From the NCBI GenBank assembly GCA_904419775.1, contig CAJFSX010000007.1:1-40627 (forward strand): a stretch of 40,627 nt of DNA, in the 5' to 3' direction. Below are positions 14,000 to 22,962 of this stretch, piece by piece. The stretch's first letter is position 1. Each line of letters starts with the position of its first letter. Made by a program: the position numbers and the translations under genes. The notes beneath the pieces were generated by a model. That model was not told the origin of the DNA. It was given only the letters and a program-made list of their open reading frames with translations, and searched no databases. The DNA is from Candidatus Pararuminococcus gallinarum (lineage in GTDB: Bacteria > Bacillota > Clostridia > Oscillospirales > Ruminococcaceae).

Positions 14000-14656
14000 T
14001 TTCGTTTCTTTTTTATCCTGATCCAATACCTCGTTCACCCGATAACATAGGGTCATAAGGCTGTCGCCCAAATGGACATTTTCTACAACGATATTGTCAT
14101 AATCCAGGGCAAGATCATAGTGGGAGAAATTCCAGAAACCGCGGATTCCCAGCTCCACCAGGTTGTCAGCAATCTCCTGGGCGGAATTTTTGGGAATACA
14201 GAGCATGGCGACCTTAGGGTGCCGCTGTCGGCAGAAATCCGGAAGAGTATCGGCATGAGAAACCCGGATACCCCGGATGGTCTGGCCAATAATCCCCGGG
14301 CTTACGTCAAAGATACCGATGAGGTTGAAGCCTCGGGTATCAAAAGACATATGGGAGGCAATAGCCCGCCCCAAGTTACCAGCGCCCAGCAGAATGATGT
14401 CCAGACCTCTGTCAATTCCCAGGATAGAGCCGATTTCCTTATGCAGCGCCTCCACATTGTAGCCATAGCCCTGCTGGCCAAATCCACCGAAACAGTTAAG
14501 GTCCTGACGAATCTGGGAAGCGGTGACCCCCATCTTCTGGGAGAGCTCCCTGGAAGAGATGCGGTGGACGCCATTTTTGAGAAGATCACCTAGAAAGCGG
14601 TAATACCGGGGCAGCCTGCGGATGACAGACAGCGAGACATTTTCATGCTTAGCCAT
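13997..14656 (-). CDS. rex: Redox-sensing transcriptional repressor Rex
   Basis: The 219-residue protein is a Rex repressor, which senses the NADH/NAD+ ratio and releases its operators when NADH rises. An N-terminal winged helix (residues 8-60, SVIRRLPRYYRFLGDLL, then SSRELSQKMGVTASQIRQDL) precedes a Rossmann domain with GAGNLG at 91-96 and the ribose-binding D117 in IFDVSP. The C-terminal swap helix ends with LCYRVNEVL. Full length. It starts 14 bases after the dehydrogenase stop codon, so it appears co-transcribed with aconitase and isocitrate/isopropylmalate dehydrogenase, an arrangement that would couple the redox sensor to carbon flow. Confidence 0.95.
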   Translation of the reverse strand: MAKHENVSLSVIRRLPRYYRFLGDLLKNGVHRISSRELSQKMGVTASQIRQDLNCFGGFGQQGYGYNVEALHKEIGSILGIDRGLDIILLGAGNLGRAIASHMSFDTRGFNLIGIFDVSPGIIGQTIRGIRVSHADTLPDFCRQRHPKVAMLCIPKNSAQEIADNLVELGIRGFWNFSHYDLALDYDNIVVENVHLGDSLMTLCYRVNEVLDQDKKETK

Positions 14657-14670
14657 GGTTGCGCCGCCTT

Positions 14671-15831
14671 TTAAAGTTTCTGGGTGGTTTCCATGACATA
14701 GTCGCCGAATTCTTTACAGGTGGCGCCGTTGTCACGGCCGGTAATCACATATTTCTTTTCTTCATACATGCAGATATCCAGAGCTTTCTCCAGCTTGTCA
14801 GCCTCTTTCTGATAGCCGATGTGGGAGAGAAGCATAACAGCGGCCCGGAGCATGGAGCAGGGATCGGCGTATTTGTCCCGGCCCTCTGCGACCATCCGGG
14901 GAGCGGAGCCGTGGATGGCCTCAAACATGGCGTAGTGGTTGCCCAGGTTTGCGCTGCCGGCAGTGCCGACGCCGCCCTGGAACTCCGCCGCCTCGTCGGT
15001 GATGATATCGCCGTAGAGGTTGGGGAGGATGAACACCTTAAAGTCTCTCCGACGCTTTTCATCGATGAGCTTGGCGGTGGTGATGTCGATATACCAGTCG
15101 TCAGTGACGATATCAGGATACTCCTTGCCGATCTCTTGGCAAATCTTCAGGAATTTGCCGTCGGTAGTCTTGACCACGTTGGCCTTGGTGATGATGGAAA
15201 CTTTGCCCTTGTTGTTATTTCGAGCGTATTCATAGGCAAGTCTGGCAATGCGCTCGGTGCCCTGGGTGGTGGTGACAGTGAAGTCAAAAGCCAGGTCATC
15301 GTCTACATTGAGGCCGCAGGAACCCAGAGTGTAAGCACCCTCGGTGTTTTCACGGAAGAAGGTCCAGTCGATCCCCTTGTCCGGCACCTTGACAGGGCGG
15401 ACGTTGGCGAACAGATCCAGTTCTTTTCTCATGGCTACGTTGGCGCTTTCAATGTTGGGCCAGGGATCGCCGGCTCTGGGCGTGGTGGTCGGGCCCTTGA
15501 GGATGACGTCACATTTTTTCAGCTCCGCCAGCACGTCGTCGGGGATAGCTTTGTTGGCCTTGACCCGGTTTTCGATGGTCAGGCCGTCAATAACCTTAAA
15601 TTCAATCCGCCCTTTTTTGACCTCATTCTGGAGCAGGTACTCCAGAACCCGATGTGCCTCGTTTGTGATGACAGGTCCGATGCCATCGCCGCCGCAGACG
15701 CCGATGACAATTTTGTCGAGCTTGGTGTAATCTACGGCGCCGGTGTCCGCCTTCATCCGGGCCACACGGGCCAGCTGGTTTTCAATGAGGGCTTTGTATT
15801 TTTCCAAGGCCGCTTCAATTTTCTTATCCAT
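14671..15831 (-). CDS. Isocitrate/isopropylmalate dehydrogenase family protein, likely NAD-isocitrate dehydrogenase
   Basis: A 386-residue beta-decarboxylating dehydrogenase. Family marks are GVCGGDGIGPVITNEA, LKGPTTTPRAGD in the substrate-binding helix, RPVKVPDKGIDWTFFRENTEGAYT with the substrate arginine and the ENTEG loop, and the metal ligands in LPNLYGDIITDEAA. Because aconitase lies directly upstream on the same strand, I favour isocitrate to 2-oxoglutarate over 3-isopropylmalate. The extra N-terminal 35 residues and the inserts near 300 match clostridial NAD-linked members. Co-factor is inferred, not proven. A hairpin at 15863-15882 lies between it and aconitase. Confidence 0.85.
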   Translation of the reverse strand: MDKKIEAALEKYKALIENQLARVARMKADTGAVDYTKLDKIVIGVCGGDGIGPVITNEAHRVLEYLLQNEVKKGRIEFKVIDGLTIENRVKANKAIPDDVLAELKKCDVILKGPTTTPRAGDPWPNIESANVAMRKELDLFANVRPVKVPDKGIDWTFFRENTEGAYTLGSCGLNVDDDLAFDFTVTTTQGTERIARLAYEYARNNNKGKVSIITKANVVKTTDGKFLKICQEIGKEYPDIVTDDWYIDITTAKLIDEKRRRDFKVFILPNLYGDIITDEAAEFQGGVGTAGSANLGNHYAMFEAIHGSAPRMVAEGRDKYADPCSMLRAAVMLLSHIGYQKEADKLEKALDICMYEEKKYVITGRDNGATCKEFGDYVMETTQKL

Positions 15832-15862
15832 GTGATTCCCTGCTTTCTATTTCCAAATTTGC

Positions 15863-15882
15863 GGCGGCATTCTGCTGCCGCC
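15863..15882 (-). other. Intercistronic hairpin, acn-dehydrogenase
   Basis: GGCGGCA and TGCCGCC form a 7-bp stem around six bases in the 138-base gap. There is no U-tract, so it is more likely an RNA-stability element than a terminator. Confidence 0.45.
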
Positions 15883-15969
15883 TGATCGCGCTGCCGCGCG
15901 TATATGGCTTTTTATATGTGCAGCTATGACACAAACAAAACGGGATTGGTGTCACCTTGTTTTCAAGGA

Positions 15970-17898
15970 TTATTTCACAGACTCTTTGGTGTAATTGAGC
16001 AGTCCGCCTGCCAAGAGAATATCTTTCTGACGGCCGGAAAGCTCACAAACAAGCTCGACCTCCTGGCCGCCCATCTTGGCGATCACGGGTTTATCATTCA
16101 CGATGCAGTCCCGGATACCAGTGAGTTCCACCTTATCCCCAAGGCTTACTTTATCATAATCGGCCTCATTTTTGAAGGTCAGAGGCAGGATGCCGGCATT
16201 GATGAGGTTGGCCCGGTGGATACGGGCAAAGCTCTTGGCGATGACGGCTTTGATTCCCAGATAGAGAGGAACGAGAGCGGCGTGCTCACGGGAAGAACCC
16301 TGGCCATAGTTCTGACCACCGACAATGATGCCCTTCCCAGCCTTTCTGGCGCGCTCGGGGAATTGCTCGTCGCAGACGGCGAAGCAGAAGTTGGACAGAT
16401 AGGGGATGTTGGAACGGTAGGGCAGGATTTTGGCTCCTGCCGGCATAATGTGGTCGGTAGTGATATTGTCCCCCACCTTGAGAAGCACATCGGCGCAGAT
16501 ATCCGCAGCGATGGGTTCAGCGTTGGGGAATTCCTTAATGTTGGGGCCGCGAAGGATCTTCACGTCCTTGGCTTCTTCAGGAGAAGCGGGAGGCTCCACC
16601 ATGTTATCGTTGATGAGAAAGTGCTCCGGCAGATCGATTTTGATCTCCTCTCCAAAGGTGCGGGGATCGGTGAGAACGCCGGTGAGGGCAGAGGCAGCGG
16701 CAACCTCCGGGCTGACCAGATAGACCTGGGCATCCTTGGTACCGGAACGGCCCTCAAAGTTGCGGTTAAAGGTCCGCAGGGAAACACCGCCGGAATTGGG
16801 GGATTGTCCCATGCCGATGCAGGGGCCACAGGCACTTTCCAAAATACGGGCGCCGGCGGCGATCATATCCGCCAGAGCGCCGTTTTGGGCGATCATGTTA
16901 AAGACCTGTTTGGAGCCCGGCGCGATGGCCAGGGATACATCGGGATGGACGGTTCTGCCTTTGAGCATAGCGGCCACCCGCATGAGATCCAGATAAGAAG
17001 AGTTGGTGCAGGAGCCGATGCAGACCTGATCCACCTTGATGGGCCCGATTTCATCGATGGTTTTGACATTGTCGGGGCTGTGGGGACATGCGGCCATGGG
17101 CACCAGATCGGACAGGTTGATGTCGATGACCTCATCATACTGGGCATCCTCATCGGCGAAGACAGGAACCCATTGCTCCTCCCGGCCCTGGGCCTTCAGG
17201 AAGGACTTGGTGACTTCGTCGGAGGGGAAAACAGAGGTGGTAGCACCCAGCTCTGCGCCCATGTTGGTGATGGTGGCGCGCTCGGGAACGGTCAGGGTTT
17301 TGACCCCTTCGCCGCCGTATTCGATGATTTTGGAGACGCCGCCTTTGACGGACATACGGCGCAGTACCTCCAAAATGACGTCTTTGGCCGCAACAAAGGG
17401 CTGCAGCTTTCCGGTCAGATTGACCCGGACCATCTTGGGCATAGTGATGTAGTAGGCGCCGCCGCCCATAGCCACTGCTACGTCCAGACCTCCCGCGCCA
17501 AAGGCCAGCATGCCGATGCCGCCGCCGGTGGGGGTGTGGCTGTCCGAGCCGATCAAGGTCTTGCCAGGGATGCCGAAGCGCTCCAGATGGACCTGGTGGC
17601 AGATACCGTTACCCGGCCGGGAGAAATAGATGCCGTGTTTTTTAGCGATGGAGCCGATAAAGCGGTGGTCGTCCGCATTTTCAAAGCCGGACTGAAGGGT
17701 GTTGTGATCGATGTAAGCCACAGACCGTTCGGTTTTGACCCGTTCTACCCCCATGGCTTCAAATTCCAGATAAGCCATGGTGCCGGTGGCGTCCTGTGTT
17801 AGTGTCTGATCGATGCGAAGGCCGATTTCTTCGCCCACCTTCATCTGTCCGTCGACCAGATGGTTTTTTATAATTTTTTGAGCGATGGTGTAACCCAT
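15970..17898 (-). CDS. acn: Aconitate hydratase
   Basis: This 642-residue enzyme isomerises citrate to isocitrate using a [4Fe-4S] cluster. Cluster ligands are visible in VCIGSCTNSS and the CGPCIGMGQSPNSGG motif, and the C-terminal swivel domain carries VGGQNYGQGSSREHAA and KSFARIHRANLINAGILP. The SDSHTPTGGGIGMLAFG substrate motif is near the N-terminus. Size fits the compact clostridial aconitase, shorter than AcnA. I start at the ATG 17896-17898, preceded by AAAGGAG; the upstream frame to 17973 is in the promoter. No citrate synthase gene lies in the window. Oxidative citrate-to-2-oxoglutarate for glutamate synthesis is the likely role. Confidence 0.95.
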   Translation of the reverse strand: MGYTIAQKIIKNHLVDGQMKVGEEIGLRIDQTLTQDATGTMAYLEFEAMGVERVKTERSVAYIDHNTLQSGFENADDHRFIGSIAKKHGIYFSRPGNGICHQVHLERFGIPGKTLIGSDSHTPTGGGIGMLAFGAGGLDVAVAMGGGAYYITMPKMVRVNLTGKLQPFVAAKDVILEVLRRMSVKGGVSKIIEYGGEGVKTLTVPERATITNMGAELGATTSVFPSDEVTKSFLKAQGREEQWVPVFADEDAQYDEVIDINLSDLVPMAACPHSPDNVKTIDEIGPIKVDQVCIGSCTNSSYLDLMRVAAMLKGRTVHPDVSLAIAPGSKQVFNMIAQNGALADMIAAGARILESACGPCIGMGQSPNSGGVSLRTFNRNFEGRSGTKDAQVYLVSPEVAAASALTGVLTDPRTFGEEIKIDLPEHFLINDNMVEPPASPEEAKDVKILRGPNIKEFPNAEPIAADICADVLLKVGDNITTDHIMPAGAKILPYRSNIPYLSNFCFAVCDEQFPERARKAGKGIIVGGQNYGQGSSREHAALVPLYLGIKAVIAKSFARIHRANLINAGILPLTFKNEADYDKVSLGDKVELTGIRDCIVNDKPVIAKMGGQEVELVCELSGRQKDILLAGGLLNYTKESVK

Positions 17899-17944
17899 AC
17901 TGACCGCTCCTTTCCAGAGAATAAACTCAACAGTGATACACTTC

Positions 17945-17973
17945 ATTTTATAATATATCCTATACATTGTCAA
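17945..17973 (-). promoter_or_regulatory. Promoter of acn-dehydrogenase-rex unit
   Basis: On the minus strand TTGACA (17968-17973), 17 bases, TAAAAT (17945-17950). It is followed about 40 bases later by the acn ribosome site. Confidence 0.75.
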
Positions 17974-17976
17974 TGT

Positions 17977-17990
17977 TTTAACATGTTAAA
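17977..17990. promoter_or_regulatory. 14-bp perfect palindrome upstream of acn promoter
   Basis: TTTAACATGTTAAA is self-complementary and sits directly upstream of the acn -35. The position suits an activator or a repressor. It is not the Rex consensus (TTGTTAA-N4-TTAACAA), whose half-sites face the other way. The rest of the gap 17991-18260 is AT-rich and holds the tepA promoter and leader. Confidence 0.45.
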
Positions 17991-18109
17991 GTACTGTGAA
18001 TTTGGCATAAAATCAGGGGAAAACGGGGGTTCATAGAAAATAGGCGGTAATTTTGCCACAAAGAAAAATAGATTCGGAAAAATGAAAAAGAATATTAAGA
18101 AGACGCAAA

Positions 18110-18139
18110 TTGACATATAGATAAAAGGTAGTCTATAAT
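18110..18139 (+). promoter_or_regulatory. Promoter of tepA
   Basis: TTGACA (18110-18115), 18 bases, TATAAT (18134-18139). The leader to the ATG at 18261 is about 115 bases. An unused GGAGGAAAGG lies at about 18162. Confidence 0.8.
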
Positions 18140-18260
18140 GAAAACATATCAGCAAATTTTGCGGAGGAAAGGCACCGGCTTCTCTTTTATAAAAGATGGG
18201 ATAATCTGCCCGCTGCAGCCAATACTAGCAAGGTAAGACTGCAAAAGCGGAGGTGGAAGA

Positions 18261-19085
18261 ATGCCACAGGAAGAAACATTCAAAGAGGAAGAGAAGAAAG
18301 CAGAGAGCAGCGGTGCCGACAGCGAGGATGGGGAGGAACAGCAGGACGAACAGGAGAGCAGGGACGATAAGATGTCGGCCCAGCAGTCCCAGATCATTGA
18401 GACCAGTTCGGTGACCCCGGTGGGCGGCAAACATGTCATCCACTGCCTCACCGTGGTAGGGCAGATCGAGGGGCACTATATCCTGCCGCCTCAGAATAAA
18501 ACCACCAAATACGAGCATGTAATTCCTCAGCTGGTGGCCATTGAACAGGATCCCCAGATCGAGGGGCTCATGATCATCCTCAACACCGTTGGCGGCGATG
18601 TGGAGGCGGGCCTTGCCATTGCGGAACTCATCGCCGGGATGAAAAAGCCCACCGTTTCCCTGGTGCTGGGAGGGGGACATTCTATCGGCGTACCTTTGGC
18701 TTGCAGCGCCAAACAGTCCTTTATCGCGCCCTCTGCCACCATGACAGTTCATCCGGTGCGGATGAGCGGGCTGGTGCTGGGTGTGCCTCAGACCCTCTCT
18801 TATTTTGACAAGATGCAGGAGCGGATTGTAAGTTTTGTCACCGACAATTCCCACATCTCTCCAGAACGTTTTCGAGAACTGATGATGAACACAGGGGAGC
18901 TTGTCATGGATGTAGGCACCGTCCTCGACGGTGAGACCGCTGTGGAAGAAGGGCTTATCGACCATCTGGGAGGCCTTTCCGACGCAATCTCCTGCCTGTA
19001 TGAGTTAATTGAGTCCCAGGAAGAAGAAAATTCCGCGGGAGAAAAGTCGTCTTCTCAGGAAAGCAGGGGAGGCGGTCAAGCATGA
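18261..19085 (+). CDS. tepA: ClpP-class serine protease, TepA-like
   Basis: The 274-residue protein has a ClpP/crotonase-fold protease domain after an acidic, charged N-terminal tail (residues 1-40, Glu/Asp/Ser rich, likely disordered). The catalytic Ser is S141 in [11 protein letters not shown] and the His is H164 in TVHPVR; the [10 protein letters not shown] strand is also typical. Bacillus TepA (YmfB) is reported to help protein translocation or degrade small spore proteins; I infer only the family. It overlaps ylzJ by four bases (ATGA) and, as in Bacillus, precedes ylzJ and spoIIIE/ftsK. GGAGGT precedes the ATG. Confidence 0.9.
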   Translation: MPQEETFKEEEKKAESSGADSEDGEEQQDEQESRDDKMSAQQSQIIETSSVTPVGGKHVIHCLTVVGQIEGHYILPPQNKTTKYEHVIPQLVAIEQDPQIEGLMIILNTVGGDVEAGLAIAELIAGMKKPTVSLVLGGGHSIGVPLACSAKQSFIAPSATMTVHPVRMSGLVLGVPQTLSYFDKMQERIVSFVTDNSHISPERFRELMMNTGELVMDVGTVLDGETAVEEGLIDHLGGLSDAISCLYELIESQEEENSAGEKSSSQESRGGGQA

Positions 19086-19315
19086 TCCTTCATACGACCC
19101 AGCCTGCGGAACTGATTTTTCCCACCGAAATGAGCGCTTATTGCTGTACTGCCGCCCGAGTCGAGGGCCATTTGGTTTTTGGGGTGCTCCAGGGCAGGAG
19201 TATGACCATCTCCCGTTTGGTTTCTACCGATCCGGCCGCTTATTTAAATCCCAAATTTGCGCCGGGACAGCAGGTGCTCATTGATAACATTGATCCCCAA
19301 CACACGGCTCTTTGA
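19082..19315 (+). CDS. ylzJ: YlzJ-like protein
   Basis: A 77-residue protein matching the YlzJ family by its start ([14 protein letters not shown]), its length and its position between tepA and spoIIIE/ftsK. The function is unknown in all species I know of; conservation with tepA suggests they work together. It starts within the tepA stop codon, so translation is coupled. Confidence 0.85.
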   Translation: MILHTTQPAELIFPTEMSAYCCTAARVEGHLVFGVLQGRSMTISRLVSTDPAAYLNPKFAPGQQVLIDNIDPQHTAL

Positions 19316-19341
19316 GGGCCGCTACATAGGAGGTAACAGCT

Positions 19342-20223
19342 TTGTCCATTCTTAACGCTATCTTTCAGGCCATTGTCCAGGGCCTGACCGAGTTTTTACC
19401 GGTGTCCAGTTCGGGACACCTGTCTTTGGTTCAGCATTTTACCGGTGTGAGCGGGGAATCTGGCCTGTTTTTCTCCATCATGCTTCACCTTGGCACCCTC
19501 ATTGCCGTTTTTATCGCCTTCTGGCCTACCATCAAGCGGTTGATTGTGGAGTTTTTCCTCATGCTGGGGGATATCTTCCGGGGCCGGTTTAAGCTGAAGG
19601 AGCTCAACCCTTACCAGAGAATGATTCTTCTGCTCATCGTCTCCTTGATCCCGTTGATTCCGGCCTATCTGCTTCTCAACGACTTCTATGCGGGACTTGC
19701 CGCGGATAACAGCATCTTGGCGGAGGGCATCTGCTTTTTGATTACAGCGGCCCTTCTCTTCCTTGCAGACCGGCGGATGGATGGCCATAAAACTGCGAAA
19801 AACATGCGCTATGCCGATGCGGTAGCCATCGGTATTGCACAGGCCATTGCACCGCTGCCCGGCGTCTCCCGGTCCGGCTCCACCATTTCCACGGGGCTGA
19901 TGTGCGGGCTGAAAAAGGAATATGCGGTCAAGTTTTCCTTTATCATGGGCATCCCTGCTGTACTGGCCGCCAATTTGGTAGAGCTGGGCGACGCGGTGAA
20001 AGAGGGAACCCAAGGCATTGGAATCGGCACCTTAATCATTGGCGTGGTTGTCTCCGCTGTGGTGGGCTTTCTGGCCATCAAGATGGTCCAGTGGCTGCTG
20101 AAAGAGAATAAGTTTAAGATTTTTGCTTATTATACCCTGATTCTAGGGGCCATAGTAATTATTGTGGCTCTCATCGAAATGGCGTTGGGACAGAATATCG
20201 CCGCCTTTTTTGGCTGGATTTAA
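19342..20223 (+). CDS. uppP: Undecaprenyl-diphosphatase UppP
   Basis: This 293-residue, multi-helix membrane enzyme removes a phosphate from undecaprenyl pyrophosphate so that the lipid carrier for peptidoglycan can be reused; it is also known as BacA because extra copies give bacitracin resistance. The two signature segments are intact: GLTEFLPVSSSGHL (residues 14-27) and PGVSRSGST (173-181). The start is TTG at 19342-19344, with AGGAGGT seven bases upstream; no ATG fits. It lies between ylzJ and ftsK, an insertion relative to the Bacillus order. Confidence 0.95.
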   Translation: MSILNAIFQAIVQGLTEFLPVSSSGHLSLVQHFTGVSGESGLFFSIMLHLGTLIAVFIAFWPTIKRLIVEFFLMLGDIFRGRFKLKELNPYQRMILLLIVSLIPLIPAYLLLNDFYAGLAADNSILAEGICFLITAALLFLADRRMDGHKTAKNMRYADAVAIGIAQAIAPLPGVSRSGSTISTGLMCGLKKEYAVKFSFIMGIPAVLAANLVELGDAVKEGTQGIGIGTLIIGVVVSAVVGFLAIKMVQWLLKENKFKIFAYYTLILGAIVIIVALIEMALGQNIAAFFGWI

Positions 20224-20251
20224 TTGATTGACGTGATAGAAAAAGACACAC

Positions 20252-20285
20252 AGCGCCGCCGGAGCATCCTGCGGCGCTATGGTTG
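20252..20285 (+). terminator. Weak terminator-like hairpin before ftsK
   Basis: AGCGCCGC (20252-20259) pairs with GCGGCGCT (20271-20278), followed by ATGGTTGTCTTT. The U-tract is poor, so it may only reduce read-through into ftsK. Confidence 0.45.
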
Positions 20286-20320
20286 TCTTTATGAAGTCCA
20301 TAAAGGAAAGGGATTCACAC

Positions 20321-22885
20321 ATGCCTGCAAGTTCAACTGGAAAAAGAAAAACCCAGAGCCGTTCCTCTGCTACTGGGAAGAAAAAGCCGCCTGCTAAGCG
20401 GATGACTGCGGCACAAAAGCGGGCCAAGATGGAGCAGGAGCGCCGGGCCCGGCAGCAGATTGGCGCCATCATCCTGTTTGCCCTGGGGCTGCTGTTCATA
20501 TGCCTGTCATTTATCGAGGGACAGAACGTTTGGGAATGGATACATAACGGGATGTTCGGCCTCTTTGGCTGGTGCGCTTGGCTCATCGGCCCTATTTGCA
20601 TTGTCATTGCAATTGCGGTGACCATGGATAAAAAGGACATGCTTCTCAGCCATAAGGTATGGCAGGCAGGGGTACTTCTCCTGCTCATCTGTGCCGCTAC
20701 CCAGGTCTTTGGGGACAATGTGGTCCAAGGCGAAAATTTGTGGGATAAGTTGGGCTTCCTGTTCGAACAGGGCAAGACCCTGTCGGGCGGAGGGCTTGCC
20801 TCCGCTCTATTCGCCCTGCCTTTGACCTCCCTTTTGGGCAGTGTAGGCGCGGGCGTTGTCATTGTACTGCTCATCTTTGTCTTTCTCATGGTGCTGACCG
20901 GGTTTACCCTGTTTGATCTGTTTAAGACAGCGGCAAAGCCGGTGAAAAAGATGGAGCAAGCCTATATTGAAAAGGCCCAGGAAAAGGAGGAGCGGGCAGC
21001 GCAAGCCTCTTTTAACATCGACGTACCTTTGGATAAGGAGTCCAAATATATGCCGGCCCATCCGGTGGAAGCGCCTAAAGGCACTGGAGCTGCCGCCATG
21101 ACGGTGGAAGAGGAACAGGCCTGGGCAGAGGCGGAGCTGCTCAAACGTCAGGCGCAGGAAAGTGGCAGAAAACGCCGGGAAAACGAAAAAGCCCGGGAGG
21201 AAGCGGCCAAAAAGCCGATGGAGATGGTGGAAGAGCTGCCTCCCATCAAGGCGCCGGACCCGATGGAGCTTTTAGACGCGCCGGAGGAGCGGCAGCTGGA
21301 ATCCCAGGAGCCTTCGATCCCGCCCTTTGAGGTGGAGGATACGCCGGTGGAGGTGAAGAAGGAGGGGGCAAAGGACGATGGCTTCCAGTTCGACCTAGGC
21401 GGGGCTGTAACAGAAGCGGTTGCCCCAGTCCATCCCAAGCCTCCCATCACCCTGCTCAAGGAGCCGGGACCTGCCCGGGTTGGGGATGAAAATGAGCAGC
21501 AAAACGGGGAAATCCTCATCGAGACCCTGAAAAGCTTCGGTGTCCGGGCCAGTATTATCGATATAGCCAGGGGCCCGGCGGTGACCCGTTATGAATTGCA
21601 GCCCGCCCCCGGCGTCAAGATCAGCAAGATCACCAACCTGGCCGACGATATTGCGCTGAACCTGGCCGCCGCCGGGGTGCGCATTGAGGCCCCCATCCCC
21701 GGAAAGCCTGCGGTGGGCATTGAGGTGCCCAACAAGCATGTGGGGATTGTGGGCATTCGGGAAATTATTGATTCCCCAGAGTTTGAAAACAGCAAAAGTA
21801 AGCTGACGGTTGCGTTGGGCAAGGATGTTTCCGGCAATATTGCCGTAGCAGATATAGGAAAGATGCCTCATATGCTCATCGCCGGCGCCACCGGTTCCGG
21901 TAAATCGGTGTGTATTAACTCCATTATTATCAGCTTGCTCTATAAGGCGACCCCGGACGAGGTCAAACTTTTGATGGTGGACCCCAAGGTGGTAGAATTG
22001 GGCGTCTATAATGGCATCCCCAATCTGCTGGTTCCGGTGGTCACCGATCCCCGGAAAGCCGCCGGCGCCCTTAACTGGGCGGTCAATGAGATGCTAAACC
22101 GGTACAAGCTTTTTGCCGACAACGGTGTCCGGGATCTCAAGGGATTTAATAAGCTGGCAAATTCCAAGGAAGAAGAGGACTTTAAACCCCTGCCGGAAAT
22201 TGTCATCATTATCGACGAGCTGGCAGACCTGATGATGGCCGCTCCCAACGAGGTGGAGGACGCGATCTGCCGTCTGGCCCAGATGGCCCGGGCGGCGGGA
22301 ATGCATCTGGTCATCGCCACCCAGCGGCCTTCGGTAGACGTCATCACCGGCGTCATCAAGGCCAACATCCCCAGCCGTATCGCCTTTGCCGTCTCCTCCC
22401 AGGTGGATTCCCGCACCATTCTGGATATGGGCGGCGCGGAAAAGCTTTTGGGCCGGGGCGATATGCTGTTTTATCCTGTGGGTATGTCCAAGCCCCTTCG
22501 TGTCCAGGGCTGTTATGTCTCGGACAGCGAGGTGGAACGGGTGGTGGCCTTTGTCAAGGAGGCCCAGGACGCCGACTATGACGAGAACGTCATGGAGGAA
22601 ATCGAAAAGCAGGCAGTGGCGGAAAAGAACAGCGGCGGCGATGGAGGCGGCTTCTCTGAGGAGGACGAGATGCTTCCCAAAGCCATCGAATGTGTGATCG
22701 AGGCCGGACAGGCATCCACCTCCCTGCTGCAGAGAAGGCTGAAGCTGGGCTATGCCCGGGCGGCCCGGCTCATCGATGAGATGGAGCAGCGGGGTGTGGT
22801 AGGCCCCTTTGAGGGCAGCAAGCCCCGGCAGGTTTTGATGACACGGCAGCAGTGGATTGAAATGAACCTGCAGCGGGATGAGTAA
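20321..22885 (+). CDS. DNA translocase FtsK/SpoIIIE
   Basis: The 854-residue protein pumps DNA through the division or sporulation septum. Residues about 45-215 hold four membrane helices that anchor it in the septum; a charged, low-complexity linker follows (about 220-390, Glu/Lys/Pro rich). The motor domain has Walker A GATGSGKS at 522-529 and Walker [11 protein letters not shown] with D632-E633. The C-terminal winged-helix gamma domain ([28 protein letters not shown]) reads polar DNA motifs. The ATG at 20321 has AAAGGAAAGGG upstream; an earlier in-frame ATG lies too near the preceding hairpin. Synteny with tepA and ylzJ argues for the SpoIIIE role. Confidence 0.95.
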   Translation: MPASSTGKRKTQSRSSATGKKKPPAKRMTAAQKRAKMEQERRARQQIGAIILFALGLLFICLSFIEGQNVWEWIHNGMFGLFGWCAWLIGPICIVIAIAVTMDKKDMLLSHKVWQAGVLLLLICAATQVFGDNVVQGENLWDKLGFLFEQGKTLSGGGLASALFALPLTSLLGSVGAGVVIVLLIFVFLMVLTGFTLFDLFKTAAKPVKKMEQAYIEKAQEKEERAAQASFNIDVPLDKESKYMPAHPVEAPKGTGAAAMTVEEEQAWAEAELLKRQAQESGRKRRENEKAREEAAKKPMEMVEELPPIKAPDPMELLDAPEERQLESQEPSIPPFEVEDTPVEVKKEGAKDDGFQFDLGGAVTEAVAPVHPKPPITLLKEPGPARVGDENEQQNGEILIETLKSFGVRASIIDIARGPAVTRYELQPAPGVKISKITNLADDIALNLAAAGVRIEAPIPGKPAVGIEVPNKHVGIVGIREIIDSPEFENSKSKLTVALGKDVSGNIAVADIGKMPHMLIAGATGSGKSVCINSIIISLLYKATPDEVKLLMVDPKVVELGVYNGIPNLLVPVVTDPRKAAGALNWAVNEMLNRYKLFADNGVRDLKGFNKLANSKEEEDFKPLPEIVIIIDELADLMMAAPNEVEDAICRLAQMARAAGMHLVIATQRPSVDVITGVIKANIPSRIAFAVSSQVDSRTILDMGGAEKLLGRGDMLFYPVGMSKPLRVQGCYVSDSEVERVVAFVKEAQDADYDENVMEEIEKQAVAEKNSGGDGGGFSEEDEMLPKAIECVIEAGQASTSLLQRRLKLGYARAARLIDEMEQRGVVGPFEGSKPRQVLMTRQQWIEMNLQRDE

Positions 22886-22910
22886 ATGGAACATGGACGA
22901 AAACAATAGC

Positions 22911-22939
22911 AGAGCGGCGGAGCGACTTCGCCGCTCTTT
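22911..22939 (+). terminator. Weak hairpin between ftsK and YgiQ gene
   Basis: AGAGCGGCG (22911-22919) and CGCCGCTCT (22929-22937) form a perfect 9-bp stem followed by only TTG. It may attenuate rather than end transcription. Confidence 0.4.
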
Positions 22940-22962
22940 GCGACCAGGAATAGGAGCGTTTT

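Noticed and set aside
14659..17802. Very long plus-strand open frames (408 and 632 codons) opposite the dehydrogenase and aconitase genes
   Set aside because: They are antisense shadows of strongly recognised genes; they lack RBS and have Gly/Asp/His-rich text typical of mirrored GC-rich codons.
17977..17990. Rex operator for autoregulation
   Set aside because: The palindrome's half-sites are in the opposite order to the Rex consensus, so I list it only as an unknown site.
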